Shown: positions 5,420-6,355 of the stretch, piece after piece | Layout of the letters: each line of letters opens with the position of its first letter | How positions within the stretch are numbered: position 1 is the stretch's first letter | NCBI GenBank assembly: GCA_016297325.1 | Contig: JAEDGW010000132.1 | Location: forward strand, 1-6,355 | Direction: 5' to 3' | Length of the DNA: 6,355 nucleotides | From: Coprococcus sp. | GTDB lineage: Bacteria > Bacillota > Clostridia > Lachnospirales > Lachnospiraceae | Notes under the pieces: model-generated | The model's database searches: none | Seen by the model: only the letters and a program-made list of their open reading frames with translations | Told to the model about the DNA's origin: nothing | Made by a program: the position numbers and the translations under genes

Positions 5420-6355
5420 ATGGATAAAAAGAGATTGTTGATATATGCGCACTATTATATACCAGATACAGCATCCACAGGGCAGATACTGCGTGAATTG
5501 GCAGAAGGGATGTTAGATAGATTTGACATAACCGTAATATGCGTAGTGCCATCTTATCTGGGTACAGTAGATGCAAAATACAAGACACAAAAGTATTATA
5601 GAGAAGAAATAAATGGTATAATAATTCTGCGAATCCGTGTTCCAGAGTTTTCTAAAACGAACAAGAAAAGCAGAATAAAAAATATTGTATCTTATTTCTT
5701 TGGCGCAATGGGCGCGACTTTTAAGGTAGGAAAGCAGGATTATGTGTTCTCTATTTCCCAGCCACCTATTCTTGGTGGTTTGCTCGGCGTTTGGGGCAAG
5801 TGGATGAAACACGCCAAGTACATATACAATATACAGGATTTCAATCCGGAACAGGTGTTGGCTGTTGGGTATAGCAAGAGTAAAATCATAACGAATGTCA
5901 TGATGTGGTTCGACAAGTTCAGCTGCAAGCGGAGTGATCTTGTGATCACAGTTGGTCGTGATCTGGTTGAAACGGTCGAGAATCGTTTCAGGGGTAAGAA
6001 AGTCCCGAAGACCGTTATGATCAACAACTGGATTGATGAGAACGAGATCTATCCGTTGGATGAGAATAATGAGAATGTTATGTCGTTCAAGAATAAGTAC
6101 GGTCTGAATGATAAGTTTGTTATCATGTATTCCGGCAACATCGGTCTGTACTATGACCTTGAGAATTTGATGAAAGTTGTAAGAAGATTCAAGCCGGGCA
6201 CAAAGACAGCAGATGGACGAGAGGTTGTATTTGCATTTGTGGGCGCTGGTTCTGTGCTGGATAAGCTGGTTCTGTACAGCAAAAAGCATCATTTTGAGAA
6301 TATCGTTTTCATTCCGTATCAGAACAAAGCGGATCTTATCTATAGCTTGAATGCT
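5420..6355 (+). CDS. GT4-type (GT-B fold) glycosyltransferase, C-terminus cut by window end
   Basis: The first 312 codons of a glycosyltransferase, open to the last base; relatives of the WbuB/WcaI type are about 400 residues long, so roughly the last fifth is missing. It probably adds a sugar to the lipid-linked intermediate at the inner face of the membrane. Visible features: N-terminal LLIYAHYYIPDTASTGQILRE (6-26, the acceptor-side Rossmann start), SISQPPILGG (111-120), YNIQDFNPEQVLAVGY (136-151), LVITVGRDLVE (174-184), NNWID (202-206), YSGNIGLYYDLENLM (237-251, start of the donor-binding domain) and FAFVGAGS (271-278). It begins 5 bases after the priming transferase stop, so it is in the same operon. 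The ribosome binding site is weak (GGGAAGGA at 5398-5405, 14 bases away), suggesting coupled translation. The first ~300 bases are more AT-rich than the upstream gene. Donor and linkage are unknown. Confidence 0.9.
   Translation, partial: MDKKRLLIYAHYYIPDTASTGQILRELAEGMLDRFDITVICVVPSYLGTVDAKYKTQKYYREEINGIIILRIRVPEFSKTNKKSRIKNIVSYFFGAMGATFKVGKQDYVFSISQPPILGGLLGVWGKWMKHAKYIYNIQDFNPEQVLAVGYSKSKIITNVMMWFDKFSCKRSDLVITVGRDLVETVENRFRGKKVPKTVMINNWIDENEIYPLDENNENVMSFKNKYGLNDKFVIMYSGNIGLYYDLENLMKVVRRFKPGTKTADGREVVFAFVGAGSVLDKLVLYSKKHHFENIVFIPYQNKADLIYSLNA

Noticed and set aside
5513..6292. 259-residue open frame on the minus strand
   Set aside because: It lies fully opposite a glycosyltransferase with clear family motifs, and its translation resembles no protein family. 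It is a shadow frame.

Overview
The window is the 5' part of a capsule or exopolysaccharide (EPS) biosynthesis cluster, with every recognisable gene on the + strand. Codon habits (frequent AGA and ATA, moderate GC, strong GGAGG-type ribosome binding sites) and the character of the proteins suggest a Clostridia member, most likely a Lachnospiraceae gut bacterium. That assignment is inferred from style, not from a marker gene.

Layout: positions 1-69 may hold the last codons of an unidentified upstream gene. A LytR-CpsA-Psr (LCP) family protein follows (139-1146), then a CpsC/Wzz-type chain-length protein (1225-2037). An overlapping CpsD-type BY-kinase comes next (2030-2785). After an 84-bp gap there is a small secreted, extremely lysine-rich protein built of Ig-like repeats (2870-3664). 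A 298-bp non-coding stretch (3665-3962) contains three candidate RNA hairpins and a weak promoter candidate. It leads into a polyprenyl-phosphate sugar-phosphate transferase of the CpsE/WcaJ type (3963-5414). Five bases later a GT4-type glycosyltransferase begins (5420) and runs off the window end.

How the genes fit together (established for the families, inferred here): the CpsE-like enzyme loads the first sugar phosphate onto undecaprenyl phosphate. The GT4 enzyme and others beyond the window extend the repeat unit. CpsC and CpsD control polymer length and export through tyrosine phosphorylation, and the LCP protein attaches the finished polymer to the cell wall. No flippase, polymerase or CpsB-type phosphatase is visible, but the cluster is clearly cut at the right edge.

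The least ordinary part is 2786-3962. In many Firmicute clusters the regulatory genes lie next to the priming transferase gene. Here they are separated by a cationic secreted repeat protein and a hairpin-rich leader. The protein carries about 50 basic and only 5 acidic residues in its predicted mature form, which suggests binding to an anionic polymer, perhaps the product of this cluster. The leader could be a control point for the downstream biosynthetic genes.
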